From the NCBI RefSeq assembly GCF_031179985.1, contig NZ_JAPSHJ010000011.1, forward strand, positions 5,611-43,196: a stretch of 37,586 nt of DNA, in the 5' to 3' direction. Shown here in pieces: positions 22,899 to 31,281 of this stretch. Positions within the stretch are counted from its first letter, which is position 1. Each line of letters starts with the position of its first letter. The notes beneath the pieces were generated by a model. The model saw only the letters and a program-made list of their open reading frames with translations. It was not told the DNA's origin and ran no database searches. The translations under genes were made by a program, and so were the position numbers. The DNA is from Arthrobacter sp. GTDB taxonomy: Bacteria; Actinomycetota; Actinomycetes; Actinomycetales; Micrococcaceae.

Positions 22899-22938
22899 TT
22901 GACAGCCTCTGTGGAAAACATTTTACAATGTATGTCAA
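22899..22938 (+). promoter_or_regulatory. Candidate peptide-gene promoter with overlapping palindrome
   Basis: TTGACA (22899-22904) and TACAAT (22924-22929) are near-consensus boxes, but 19 bp apart. ACATTTTACAATGT (22918-22931), with 5-bp perfect arms, overlaps the -10 and is a plausible site for the divergent HTH regulator. TGTCAA (22933-22938) repeats the -35 sequence on the other strand. The overlong spacer suggests that the promoter needs an activator or remodelling. Confidence 0.55.
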
Positions 22939-22989
22939 CAAGCGCCGCGCAAACTTTGTAACGAATCCAACTCGTATTGAGGAACATCC

Positions 22990-23199
22990 ATGTTAAAGAA
23001 GATTGCTGCTTCCGTTGCCATGGCCGGGGCAGTGGCTTTCGCGTTTGCTGCTCCAGCCGTCGTGTCCGCCGCCCCCGTTGAGTCCTCGACTGTAGCGATC
23101 GGCAACTGGCCGGACCCGATGAGCGCACCCCAGGCAATCGGTAACTGGCCTGACCCCATGTTCCTTCCTATGATCGGCAACTGGCCTGATCCAATGTAA
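22990..23199 (+). CDS. Secreted peptide precursor with three IGNWPDPM repeats
   Basis: 69 residues from ATG 22990, with GAGGA 6 nt upstream. Residues 1-27 are a Sec signal peptide: a Lys-Lys n-region, an Ala/Val-rich core and a likely cut after V-S-A at 27. A short Ser/Val/Glu linker (28-35) leads to three copies of IGNWPDPM at 37-44, 50-57 and 62-69, separated by SAPQA and FLPM. The last copy ends exactly at the stop codon. The mature part is tiny and nearly all repeat, which suggests a multi-copy pheromone precursor processed outside the cell rather than an enzyme or structural protein. The divergent HTH-TPR regulator is the natural candidate receptor. No peptide importer is encoded nearby; a general Opp system would be needed. 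Alternatives are a small antimicrobial or surface peptide. Confidence 0.85.
   Translation: MLKKIAASVAMAGAVAFAFAAPAVVSAAPVESSTVAIGNWPDPMSAPQAIGNWPDPMFLPMIGNWPDPM
23095..23196 (+). repeat. Three 27-bp coding repeats
   Basis: Units at 23095-23121, 23134-23160 and 23170-23196 each encode (A/M)IGNWPDPM. Within the eight shared codons the units differ only at third positions (GGC/GGT, CCG/CCT, GAC/GAT, CCG/CCC/CCA). That shows old duplication with selection on the peptide. Confidence 0.9.
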
Positions 23200-23228
23200 A
23201 AAGACGTCAGCCCGAAAGGGACCATCCA

Positions 23229-23267
23229 GAGCCCCGGGTCCATGCCAAGCGCATGAACCCGGGGCTC
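23229..23267. terminator. Strong hairpin after the peptide gene
   Basis: GAGCCCCGGGT (23229-23239) pairs exactly with ACCCGGGGCTC (23257-23267). CATGC/GCATG extends the stem inward after one mismatch, leaving a CAAGC loop. Likely terminator of the peptide transcript; only a short T-run follows. Confidence 0.7.
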
Positions 23268-23367
23268 GAGACTTTAAGCCGGCATGTGAATCAAGTCCAC
23301 TGGGGTCAGGGAAAACGGCTTGGATATGCGAAAGAGGGCCTTCCGATTGGAAGACCCTCTTACTGTT

Positions 23368-23444
<77 letters not shown>

Positions 23445-23534
23445 ATCCGCTGCAAAAGCAACTTTACAAGAATAGCGGATCGGAGCACCGGATGCGAAAT
23501 CACCAGGCTCCCCACACCGCCCCTCGAACTGGAA

Positions 23535-25367
23535 TCAAACCAGCGAGTCCTTCCACGCTCCATGGAGCCGGGCGAAGCGCCCGCCGCCACTGATCAGTTC
23601 CTCGGGACTGCCGTCTTCCACCACTCGGCCGTCGTGGACCACCAGGACGCGATCGGCCGTCTCCACGGTGGAGAGGCGGTGCGCGATGATCAGCGCAGTG
23701 CGGCCGGACTCCTTGCCTGCGACCCCTTCCAGAAGCCCTGCCAGGCCCTGCTGGACCAACCGCTCTGAGGGGACATCCAGCGAAGATGTTGCCTCATCGA
23801 GGATCAGGACAGCCGGCTTCGCCAGGAAAGCGCGGGCAAAGCTGATGAGCTGGCGCTGGCCGGACGACACCCGGCCGCCCCGCTTGTTGACGTCGGTGTC
23901 GTATCCCTCGGGCAGTTCCATGATGAACTCGTGGGCGCCCACAGCCTTGGCTGCTTCCTCAATTTCAGCCCGCGTGGCCTCAGGGCGGCCCAACGCGATG
24001 TTGTCCGCCACGGAGCCGCTGAACAGGAAGGCTTCCTGGGTCACCATCACAACGTTCCTGCGAAGATCCGTGGTGCTCAGGTCGCGGAGGTCCACTCCGT
24101 CCAGAGTGAGCGTTCCGGAGGATACATCGTAAAACCTGGCGATCAGCTTGGCGAAGGTCGATTTACCTGCACCGGTCTGGCCTACCAGAGCCACAGTTTG
24201 CCCGGCCGGGATGTGGAGATCCAGTTTGGGAATGATGACCGGGCCGTCGCCGTACCGGAATTCCACTCCCTTGAAGTCGATAGTGCCGCGTGCGTCCTTG
24301 AGCGGTACAGGGTTCTTGGGTGGCCTGACCGTGGGGACTTCCTCCAGGAGACCCGAGACTTTTTCGAGGGCTGCCTGTGCACTTTGGAAGGAGTTGTAGA
24401 ACATGGCCATCTGATCCACTGGCTGGAAGAAGCGCTTGGCGGACAGCATCAAGGCCAGGAGGACCCCCACCTCGAGATCGCCGCCCAGAACGCGGAATCC
24501 GCCGATGAGCAGGACCACTGCCACGCAGACGTTGCCGATCAGCACCAGGCCCGGCTGGAAAATGCCGTTGAGGTTGATGGAGCGCACGGTGACTTTGCGG
24601 TAGTTCTCAGAGAGGTCGCTGTACCGCTGGGCGTTCTCCCGTTCCTTTCGGAAGGCCTTGACGGCCCGGATCCCCGTCATGGATTCCACAAAGTGAACGA
24701 TCAGCCTCGCCGACACAACCCGGGATTCCCGGAAGACAATCTGGGAGTGCTTCTGGTACCAGCGGGACAGGAAGTACATCGGCACGCCTGCACCCAGCAG
24801 GATCAGGCCGCTTCGCCAGTCGAGGGCGAACACCGTGACGGCGGTGAACACCATGAACAGCATTCCTGACGCCAGGGAGCTCACGCCGGAATCAAGGAGT
24901 TCACGGAGTGCTTCCAGATCAGAAGTCTGCCGGGCAATGATGCGGCCGGAGGTGTACTTTTCATGGAACTCGAGGCTGAGCCGCTGGGTGTGCCGAAACA
25001 CCCTGAGCCGCAGGTCAAGGAGCATCGCCTGGCTGAGTTTCGCCGTCGACGTGACATAGAGAGCGGTGAGGGCCGCCGTCGTAATCGCAGCCGCCAGATA
25101 GGCGACGCCGGTCAGTATCAGGGGGAGATCGTCCCCGGCACGCAAAGCCGGGAGGGCATGGTCGATGCCGAAAGCGATCAGGACCGGCCCCGAGACCCTT
25201 GCGAGCTGGGACAGGATTACGGTGGCGAGGGTGAGCCAGAACCGGAGCCGGACCGGACGGATGAGGGACCCGAGCAGCGCAAGAGACCGCCGTCGGACGG
25301 TCCTGCTGTCGCTCTTGCTGAGGAAGGCGTTGTCCTCGTTGGCTGTACCGAACGTGGTGGTGGTCAT
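23535..25367 (-). CDS. ABC exporter half-transporter, consensus-ATPase subunit
   Basis: 610 residues: an N-terminal six-helix ABC exporter membrane domain (about 40-330) and an ATPase domain. Walker A is GQTGAGKST (396-404), Q-loop Gln444, and Walker [10 protein letters not shown] with catalytic Glu525; the H-loop is IIAHRLST. The signature is VSSGQ (500-504) instead of LSGGQ. The gene overlaps its partner by 4 nt. The partner has an intact LSGGQ but an altered Walker B and Q-loop, so the two form a heterodimer with one active and one degenerate ATP site, like TM287/288 or BmrCD. It exports drugs, lipids or peptides across the cytoplasmic membrane; the substrate is unknown. A role in exporting the nearby peptide is not indicated, since that precursor has a Sec signal. 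Confidence 0.93.
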   Translation of the reverse strand: MTTTTFGTANEDNAFLSKSDSRTVRRRSLALLGSLIRPVRLRFWLTLATVILSQLARVSGPVLIAFGIDHALPALRAGDDLPLILTGVAYLAAAITTAALTALYVTSTAKLSQAMLLDLRLRVFRHTQRLSLEFHEKYTSGRIIARQTSDLEALRELLDSGVSSLASGMLFMVFTAVTVFALDWRSGLILLGAGVPMYFLSRWYQKHSQIVFRESRVVSARLIVHFVESMTGIRAVKAFRKERENAQRYSDLSENYRKVTVRSINLNGIFQPGLVLIGNVCVAVVLLIGGFRVLGGDLEVGVLLALMLSAKRFFQPVDQMAMFYNSFQSAQAALEKVSGLLEEVPTVRPPKNPVPLKDARGTIDFKGVEFRYGDGPVIIPKLDLHIPAGQTVALVGQTGAGKSTFAKLIARFYDVSSGTLTLDGVDLRDLSTTDLRRNVVMVTQEAFLFSGSVADNIALGRPEATRAEIEEAAKAVGAHEFIMELPEGYDTDVNKRGGRVSSGQRQLISFARAFLAKPAVLILDEATSSLDVPSERLVQQGLAGLLEGVAGKESGRTALIIAHRLSTVETADRVLVVHDGRVVEDGSPEELISGGGRFARLHGAWKDSLV

Positions 25368-27172
25368 CGGGACATCTCCTCGGCCTCGGCGTCGAGTTCC
25401 GACAGCTCGGAATCGAGGTCCCGGGGTTCAGCGACCAGGTTCGCGATCACGTACCGGTAATGGTCGTTGGCTGCGAGCAGTTCAGTATGGGTTCCGACGG
25501 CGGTGATGCGGCCGTTCTCCAGCAAAGCCACCCGGTCCGCCAGCGCGACAGTGGACGGGCGGTGCGCAACGATCAGCGTCGTTGTATCGGCGAGGACTTT
25601 CCGGAGCCTCGCTTCCACGAGCTCTTCAGTGTGGACGTCCAGGGCGGACAACGGGTCATCGAGCACCAGGACTTTGGGCTTGGCCGCGATTGCCCGGGCC
25701 AGGGCGATGCGCTGGCGCTGGCCGCCGGACAGGCTGAGCCCTTCCTCGCCGATCAGCGTATCCACGCCATCGGGAAGGGAGTACGCGAAGTGGGCCTGGG
25801 CGACGTCCAGCGACTCGTGGAGGAGTTCCTCGGTCCGCTCCGAGGCTCCAAGCAGTACGTTGTCCCGGACAGAGCTGGAGAACAAAGTGGTGTCCTCGAA
25901 GGCCATGCCTACTATGCGCCGGAGTTCTTCGACGTCGAAATCGCGCAGATCAACGCCGTCGATGGTGATGGAGCCGTCCGTAACGTCGTAGAGGCGTGGC
26001 ACCAGCTGAAGCATGGCACTCTTCCCGCTGCCGGTGATACCCACCAATGCCAGGGTCTCGCCCGGCCTGACGTCCAGGGAGATGCCCCGAAGGATGGGAT
26101 GGTCCGACGCATCCTCAAAGGCGAAGGAAGCGTTGTTGAAACTCAGTGCGCCCTTTACCTCCTGCGGCTTCCGCTGCGTCTCCGGGGTGGTGATGGTGTT
26201 GGCCGAATCCATGACTTCGAAATGCCGGTCCACAGCGGTCTTAGCGGTAAGGGCCATGGCAAGGAGCATCCCTGAGAACTCCACAGGCGCCGCGACCACT
26301 GCCGCGGTGGCAAAGAATGCCACCAGGGCACCGATGCTCAGCTCGCCGCTTGCCGCCAGCATTACCCCGACCACCAGCCCGGCGCCAAGGGCAAGTTCGG
26401 GGAGGAGCGTGACCACCATGGTGAAGGTGGCCTGGTGCTTGGCCTTAGCGATTTCGGTCTGCCGCAGCACCTCAGCCTGCTCATTGAAGTTCTCCAGCGC
26501 TTCCCGGCTCCTGCCAAAGGCCTTCAGGACGCGAATGCCGTGCACCGACTCCTCCACCGTTGTGGCGAGGTCCCCGGCCTGGTCCTGACTTTGCCGGGTG
26601 ACCTTGCTGAAGCTCGTGCGGAACCGGAAGCCATAAATCATGATGGGCAGGGCGGCACAGAGGAAGATCAGCGCCAACTGCCAGCTCATGGTAAACATCA
26701 CGACGACGCCGATCACCACGGTCAGGGTGGTCACCACCAGCATGATGGCGCCGAAGGCCATCCAGCGGCGGAGGAAGTTCAGGTCCGTCATGGCGCGGGA
26801 GAGCAACTGTCCGGAACCCCAGCGGTCGTGGAAGGCAACAGGGAGGTCCTGCAGGTGGTGGTAGAGCGAGATTCGCATCCGGGTTTCCACTGTGGTGGCG
26901 GGGTTGATGACGAACTGCCGGCGCAGGGCAACGAGTCCGGCCTCGGCGATACCGAGCACAAGTATGGTCAGCGAGGCCATCAGCACGGACTCAGTGGCTC
27001 CGCCGGGCTGGAGCGATTCATTGACCAGCACCCGCAGTACTTGCGGAATGGCCAAAGCCACGACGCTGGCCAAAAGCGCACAAAGAAGCCCCATAAAAAG
27101 CCTCGGCAGGATGGGCTTCATATGGGGATAGAGACGGCTGATGGATTGGAAGAATGAGGTCTGCTTGGTCAT
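25364..27172 (-). CDS. ABC exporter half-transporter, degenerate-site subunit
   Basis: 602 residues: six membrane helices (about 25-310) and an ATPase domain. Walker A is GITGSGKSA (378-386) and the signature LSGGQ (481-485) is canonical. Walker B ends VLVLDD (501-506), so Asp506 replaces the catalytic Glu. The Q-loop reads [10 protein letters not shown], with Glu where Gln is expected. LIVAHRPST keeps the H-loop His. These changes put the inactive ATP site on this subunit and complement the altered signature of the partner. First gene of the pair; its stop overlaps the start of the partner (TCAT on the plus strand), so translation is coupled. Substrate unknown. Confidence 0.93.
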   Translation of the reverse strand: MTKQTSFFQSISRLYPHMKPILPRLFMGLLCALLASVVALAIPQVLRVLVNESLQPGGATESVLMASLTILVLGIAEAGLVALRRQFVINPATTVETRMRISLYHHLQDLPVAFHDRWGSGQLLSRAMTDLNFLRRWMAFGAIMLVVTTLTVVIGVVVMFTMSWQLALIFLCAALPIMIYGFRFRTSFSKVTRQSQDQAGDLATTVEESVHGIRVLKAFGRSREALENFNEQAEVLRQTEIAKAKHQATFTMVVTLLPELALGAGLVVGVMLAASGELSIGALVAFFATAAVVAAPVEFSGMLLAMALTAKTAVDRHFEVMDSANTITTPETQRKPQEVKGALSFNNASFAFEDASDHPILRGISLDVRPGETLALVGITGSGKSAMLQLVPRLYDVTDGSITIDGVDLRDFDVEELRRIVGMAFEDTTLFSSSVRDNVLLGASERTEELLHESLDVAQAHFAYSLPDGVDTLIGEEGLSLSGGQRQRIALARAIAAKPKVLVLDDPLSALDVHTEELVEARLRKVLADTTTLIVAHRPSTVALADRVALLENGRITAVGTHTELLAANDHYRYVIANLVAEPRDLDSELSELDAEAEEMSR

Positions 27173-27318
27173 GCCCGCTTCTTAGCGCTCAACTGCGTAT
27201 GTGGTGGCCCGTAGCAACAACCTTATTCCATGGCATGACACGATTCACGGAATTCCAGGAGAGACCAGGAGCTTGGGCAGTTATTGCAATACGCAATGCT
27301 CGCGTTCGAGGGCCTGCT

Positions 27319-28266
27319 CTAGCCTTTTGCAGTCAGCGTGAGCAGAACGGCTTCCGGGCGGCAGGCGATCCGGACCGGCGCGAAGCGCGAAGTGCCGATG
27401 CCTCCCGAGACGTTCACCGGCGTCGTACGTCCGTTGCTGTTCCAGTCGTTGAGGCCCTTTGCCCGCCACGTGGGGAGGTCGCAGTTGGCCACAAGCGCGC
27501 CGTAGCCTGGGATGCAGATCTGCCCGCCGTGGGTATGGCCGGCCAGGAGGAGATCGGCGCCGTCCTCGGTGAAGTGGTCCAGGACGCGCTGGTAGGGGGC
27601 ATGGATCACGCCGACGCGGAGATGCGGCGTGATGTCCTGGTTCTTGGTGCCTCGCGGCCAGCCGGCGTACCGTTCCAGGCCAAGGTGGGGATCGTCGACG
27701 CCGGAGAAATCGAAGCGGAGCCCTTTCAGTACCAGGGACTGGGCACGGTTGGTCAGGTCCACCCAGCCACCCATGCCGAAGCCTGCTCGCAGCCGCGGCC
27801 AATCAAGCTCCAACGGTTTCCGCTCGGCTTGGGAGGGCCGGAGGAGATACATGGCCGGGTTTTTCAGCCGCGGGGCGAAATAGTCGTTGGAGCCCGGGAC
27901 GAAAACCCCGGGGAATTCCATCAGCGGCTGCAATGCTTCCAGGAGGGGGTCGACCGCCTTCACATGGCTGAGGTTGTCACCCGTGTTGACCACCAGATCC
28001 GGCTTCAAGGCTGCCAAAGACTGCAGCCAGTCCGCTTTGAGATTCTGGCCGGGGATGAAGTGGATATCGCTCAGGTGGAGGACGCGAAACGGACCGTAGC
28101 CGTTGGGGAGGATGGGCAGCGTTTCTTCGCGCAGCTCGAACTGGTTCTTTTCCCACATCCCGTAACCTGCGGCGGCAAGCCCTGCAGTGGCTCCAACGGC
28201 GGCTGTGACGGCAAGACCGCGCCCGACGGTGCGGGCGCGGTCTGCCAATGCGGAGAAATCGGCCAT
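27319..28266 (-). CDS. Membrane-anchored metallophosphoesterase
   Basis: 315 residues from ATG 28266; upstream codons overlap the PBP gene and are Arg/Pro-rich. An N-terminal hydrophobic segment (about 18-37) anchors the protein. Calcineurin-like motifs follow: LHLSDIHF (Asp67, His69), NTGDNLSH (Asp97), GSNDYF in place of the usual GNHD/E, VGVIHAPY and LLLAGHTHGGQ. The fold binds two metals and cleaves phosphoesters, possibly cell-envelope or lipid substrates. It starts 7 bp after the stop of a class A PBP, an actinobacterial pairing that suggests an envelope role. The Asn-Asp in place of Asn-His is seen in this subgroup and may reflect different metal use. Confidence 0.88.
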   Translation of the reverse strand: MADFSALADRARTVGRGLAVTAAVGATAGLAAAGYGMWEKNQFELREETLPILPNGYGPFRVLHLSDIHFIPGQNLKADWLQSLAALKPDLVVNTGDNLSHVKAVDPLLEALQPLMEFPGVFVPGSNDYFAPRLKNPAMYLLRPSQAERKPLELDWPRLRAGFGMGGWVDLTNRAQSLVLKGLRFDFSGVDDPHLGLERYAGWPRGTKNQDITPHLRVGVIHAPYQRVLDHFTEDGADLLLAGHTHGGQICIPGYGALVANCDLPTWRAKGLNDWNSNGRTTPVNVSGGIGTSRFAPVRIACRPEAVLLTLTAKG

Positions 28267-28273
28267 CGGTGGG

Positions 28274-30538
28274 CTATCCGTTCCCGCGGCCCTTGTTGTC
28301 CGAGCCTGAGGCCGGAGCGGGGGCTTGGGTGGGCGCCTGGGCCGGAGTGGTGCTCTGGGTGGACGGACGGGGAGCGGGTCCGCTGACCAGGTTCGACGGC
28401 GGTGCCGGGAACGGGTTGGTCCCATAGGCAGGGGCCACCTGAGCCATGTACTGGGAGAACATCGGCCCGGCGATCATGTAACCGTCGATCCCCTTGTAGA
28501 ACTTGCCGTTGACGGTGATGTTCTGGCCGGGACGCTGTTGGTTGCCCAGAGGGTCACCGAACCACGCCGCGGTTGCAAGGCCCGTGGTGTGACCCACCAC
28601 CCATGTTGATTCATTCATGTTCGACGTACCGGTCTTGGCCGCAATGGGGAAGTTGGTCCTGGTCGAGATTCGGGGCTGAATCAGCGAACCCGAACCTCGG
28701 TTCAGGACTTCCTGCAGGGCGTAGTTCACACCGCGGGCGACCTCGGGTTTGAGGGCGTCACGGCAATTTGTGGACTGAGCCGGGAGCTGAGCTCCGGTCT
28801 GGTCTGTGACAGCCGTGATGGCGATCGGGGCGCAGTACTTGCCGTCGTTCGCGAACGTGGCGAAAGCGGCAGCCATTGTCAAGGGCGCCGTCTGCTTCGA
28901 ACCCAGGAGGTTACCGATTGTGGTCATGGGGATTTGCGGGTTTGGACCATCAGGGCTCGGTAGACCCTGGTGGATACCAACGGCGTCCACCACCTTCTGG
29001 ATCCCGCAGAGGTCTACTCTCGCCGCAGTTGCGAAAGTCATAGTGTTGATCGAGTTGGCAAGCCCGTCAAGCACGGTCATGCTGCGGTAGTAACCTTCCT
29101 CAGCGTTCTGAAGATCAGTGCTCCCGGCAACGTTGCTGTCATACCAGCCTGTGGTAGGCGTCGGGCAAGTGTTCTTCCACGGGAAGGTCTGTGGATATTT
29201 GCGGACGGCACCGTTCAGGACCGTGTTCATCGAGTTGCCCTCATTGAGGTATTCAGCAAAGGTAAACGGTTTCATGGTTGAACCTGGCTGCGCACCGCCG
29301 AGGCCGTTGAGGTCGTTGCCGTTGGCGTCCAGCTTGTCAACGTTGAAGTTCTGCTCCGCCTGGAATTTCCCCTCGGCCGGCAACCACACGGTGTTCTGGG
29401 CCATGTTGATGATCTTGCCCGTATTGGGCTGAACAGACACCAAGGCAGCGCCCCACTTGTCCGGGTTCGCACCGGCCGAAGCATCAACCTGACCCTGCGC
29501 AATTGCTTGGGCGTTGGGATCCAGGGTGGTGGTGATGGTCAGGCCCCCGCGGTAGATCTTGCTTCTGCGCTCTTCGATGGTTGCCCCATACGCGGGGTCG
29601 TTTTCAAGGAGGTGGAGCACATAGTCACAGAAGTACGCGGCAGTGGCCGCATAGGCGCAGCCTTGACGGGCAGGGGTGACCTTGGTTTCCACCGGGGTGG
29701 CTATGGCGGCATCATGATCGGCCTGATTGATCTTGCCTTGGTTGAGCATGAGGTTCAGCACGAGGTCCCGGCGGTTTTTGGCGTTCTCCGGGTTGGCGAT
29801 GGGGTCGTAGAACGATGGGCTGTTCACGACACCGGCCAGGAGTGCCGCCTGCGGCAGGGTCAGGTCCTTCGCGGAGGTGCTGAAGAAAAGCTTTGAGGCG
29901 GCTTCGATGCCGTAGGCGTCCCGGTTGAAAAAGACGATGTTCAGGTAACCCTCAAGGATCTGCTCCTTGGTGAATTTTTTCTCCAGGGCGATGGCAAGCT
30001 TCATTTCACGGAGTTTGTCCCCAACGCCTTTGTTCACGCCGTTGAGCTTGATGTCCGCTTCCTTGCCTTCGGCGGCAAGGTTGGAGTTCAGGACATTGTT
30101 GACGTACTGCTGGGTGATGGTTGACGCGCCCTGCCGATTTCCCCTGGCTGTGCTGACGAGGGCCCGCATTATGCCGGTGGTGTCCACCCCGCCGTGGTCA
30201 TAGAACCGGCTGTCCTCAACCGCGATGACCGCTTCCTTGATGTATGGCGACATCTGGTCCAGCGATACGCGGGTACGGTTCTCGTCAAAAAGCGTGGCAA
30301 TGACACTGCCATCGGCCGCAAGAATTTTGGTGGACTGGCTCGGCGGGTCCACCTGCAATTCGGCCGGAAGAGTGTCAAAGAACTCGATGGATCCGCTGGC
30401 TGTGCTGCCCGAAACGGCCGCGGCCGGAACCAGCAAACCTGCCACCAGGACACCACAAATGGCACTCACACCCAGGAATCCGAGGATCTTTCCGAGGGTA
30501 GTGGCCGTGTCAAATAAAGGGTTCTTACCAGTCGCCAT
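28274..30538 (-). CDS. Bifunctional class A penicillin-binding protein
   Basis: 754 residues from ATG 30538. One membrane helix (about 15-45) is followed by a GT51 glycosyltransferase domain with AVEDSRFYDHGG (Glu108) and QGASTITQQYVNN. The transpeptidase domain has Ser420 in PGSTMKPF, S496-I-N and K635-T-G. The tail of about 45 residues is rich in Pro, Thr, Ala and Gln (low complexity) and ends in a basic KGRG segment, as in mycobacterial PonA-type proteins. It polymerises and cross-links peptidoglycan outside the membrane. GTGGAAA just upstream of the start is a weak ribosome site. It forms an operon with the downstream metallophosphoesterase. A regulator or WhiB gene, found beside ponA in some actinobacteria, is absent here. 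Confidence 0.94.
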   Translation of the reverse strand: MATGKNPLFDTATTLGKILGFLGVSAICGVLVAGLLVPAAAVSGSTASGSIEFFDTLPAELQVDPPSQSTKILAADGSVIATLFDENRTRVSLDQMSPYIKEAVIAVEDSRFYDHGGVDTTGIMRALVSTARGNRQGASTITQQYVNNVLNSNLAAEGKEADIKLNGVNKGVGDKLREMKLAIALEKKFTKEQILEGYLNIVFFNRDAYGIEAASKLFFSTSAKDLTLPQAALLAGVVNSPSFYDPIANPENAKNRRDLVLNLMLNQGKINQADHDAAIATPVETKVTPARQGCAYAATAAYFCDYVLHLLENDPAYGATIEERRSKIYRGGLTITTTLDPNAQAIAQGQVDASAGANPDKWGAALVSVQPNTGKIINMAQNTVWLPAEGKFQAEQNFNVDKLDANGNDLNGLGGAQPGSTMKPFTFAEYLNEGNSMNTVLNGAVRKYPQTFPWKNTCPTPTTGWYDSNVAGSTDLQNAEEGYYRSMTVLDGLANSINTMTFATAARVDLCGIQKVVDAVGIHQGLPSPDGPNPQIPMTTIGNLLGSKQTAPLTMAAAFATFANDGKYCAPIAITAVTDQTGAQLPAQSTNCRDALKPEVARGVNYALQEVLNRGSGSLIQPRISTRTNFPIAAKTGTSNMNESTWVVGHTTGLATAAWFGDPLGNQQRPGQNITVNGKFYKGIDGYMIAGPMFSQYMAQVAPAYGTNPFPAPPSNLVSGPAPRPSTQSTTPAQAPTQAPAPASGSDNKGRGNG

Positions 30539-30575
30539 GTTTTCCACTTTAGCGGGTAGGACTAGTCTTTCTCTC

Positions 30576-30731
30576 ATGACCAAATGGGAGTACGCCACGA
30601 TTCCGCTCATTATTCACGCCACAAAGCAGATCCTTGACCAGTGGGGAGACGACGGCTGGGAGCTGGTCCAAGTTGTTCCGGGTCCGGAAGGCAACGGTCT
30701 GGTTGCCTATCTTAAAAGGGAGAAGCAGTAG
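30576..30731 (+). CDS. Small DUF4177-like protein
   Basis: 51 residues: MTKWEYATIPLIIHATKQIL, then DQWGDDGWELVQVVPGPEGN and a basic end LKREKQ. W-E-Y and D-G-W-E-L-V/x form the DUF4177 pattern, a small beta/alpha protein of unknown function conserved in actinobacteria upstream of RidA. TAGTCT (30563-30568) sits 7 nt before the ATG and no ribosome site is visible, so the transcript is likely leaderless. The stop is followed after one base by the RidA gene's ATG. It is divergent from the PBP gene, 37 bp away. Confidence 0.8.
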   Translation: MTKWEYATIPLIIHATKQILDQWGDDGWELVQVVPGPEGNGLVAYLKREKQ

Positions 30732-30732
30732 C

Positions 30733-31266
30733 ATGACAAGCCCCGCAAACACCGACGCTGCGGCGTCTGACGCACCGGCATCCGCCGTCGAGCAACGACT
30801 CGCCGAGCTTGGATTGACCCTGCCCGAGGTGGCTGCCCCGGTGGCCGTCTACGTCCCGGCAGTGATTTCCGGTAACCACGTTTACACCTCAGGCCAGCTG
30901 CCCTTTATTAAGGGCAAACTCGAAGCTACGGGCAAAGTGTCCACCGGTTCGGAAGGGTATGCCGACGAACCGACAGTCTCCCCTGAAGACGCCAAGTACT
31001 ACGCTGCGGTGTGCGCAGTCAACGCGCTGGCCGCCGTCAAAAGCGTCATCGGTGATCTTGACCGCATCACGCGGATCGTCAAGGTTGTCGGTTACGTTTC
31101 GTCTGACCCGTCCTTCACCGGTCAGCCCGGAGTCATCAACGGTGCCTCCGAACTGCTGGGTAAAGTGCTCGGCGACGCCGGGCAACACGCACGCGCCGCC
31201 GTCGGCGTTTCAGTCCTTCCCCTTGACTCTCCGGTTGAAGTGGACCTGATTGCCGAGTTCGCCTAA
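30733..31266 (+). CDS. RidA-family protein
   Basis: 177 residues from ATG 30733, with GGGAGAAG upstream. An Ala/Ser-rich N-terminal extension (1-20) precedes the RidA fold: VEQRLAELGLTLPEVAAPVA, NHVYTSGQLPFIKGKL, VNALAAVKSVIGDLDRITRI and ARAAVGVSVLPLDSPVEVDL. RidA proteins hydrolyse reactive enamine/imine intermediates from amino-acid metabolism. This branch (YjgF-like, longer, V-G-V-S-V-L-P-L-D) lacks the usual Arg/Cys pattern of archetypal RidA, so activity is uncertain. Cytoplasmic. Transcribed with the DUF4177-like gene and probably with the NUDIX gene 15 bp downstream. Confidence 0.88.
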   Translation: MTSPANTDAAASDAPASAVEQRLAELGLTLPEVAAPVAVYVPAVISGNHVYTSGQLPFIKGKLEATGKVSTGSEGYADEPTVSPEDAKYYAAVCAVNALAAVKSVIGDLDRITRIVKVVGYVSSDPSFTGQPGVINGASELLGKVLGDAGQHARAAVGVSVLPLDSPVEVDLIAEFA

Positions 31267-31281
31267 GGCCGGTCGTTTTCT

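Noticed and set aside
23535..27172. ABC exporter as the export system of the repeated peptide
   Set aside because: The peptide has a Sec signal and no double-glycine leader. The exporter has no C39 peptidase domain, and a tRNA and terminator lie between them.
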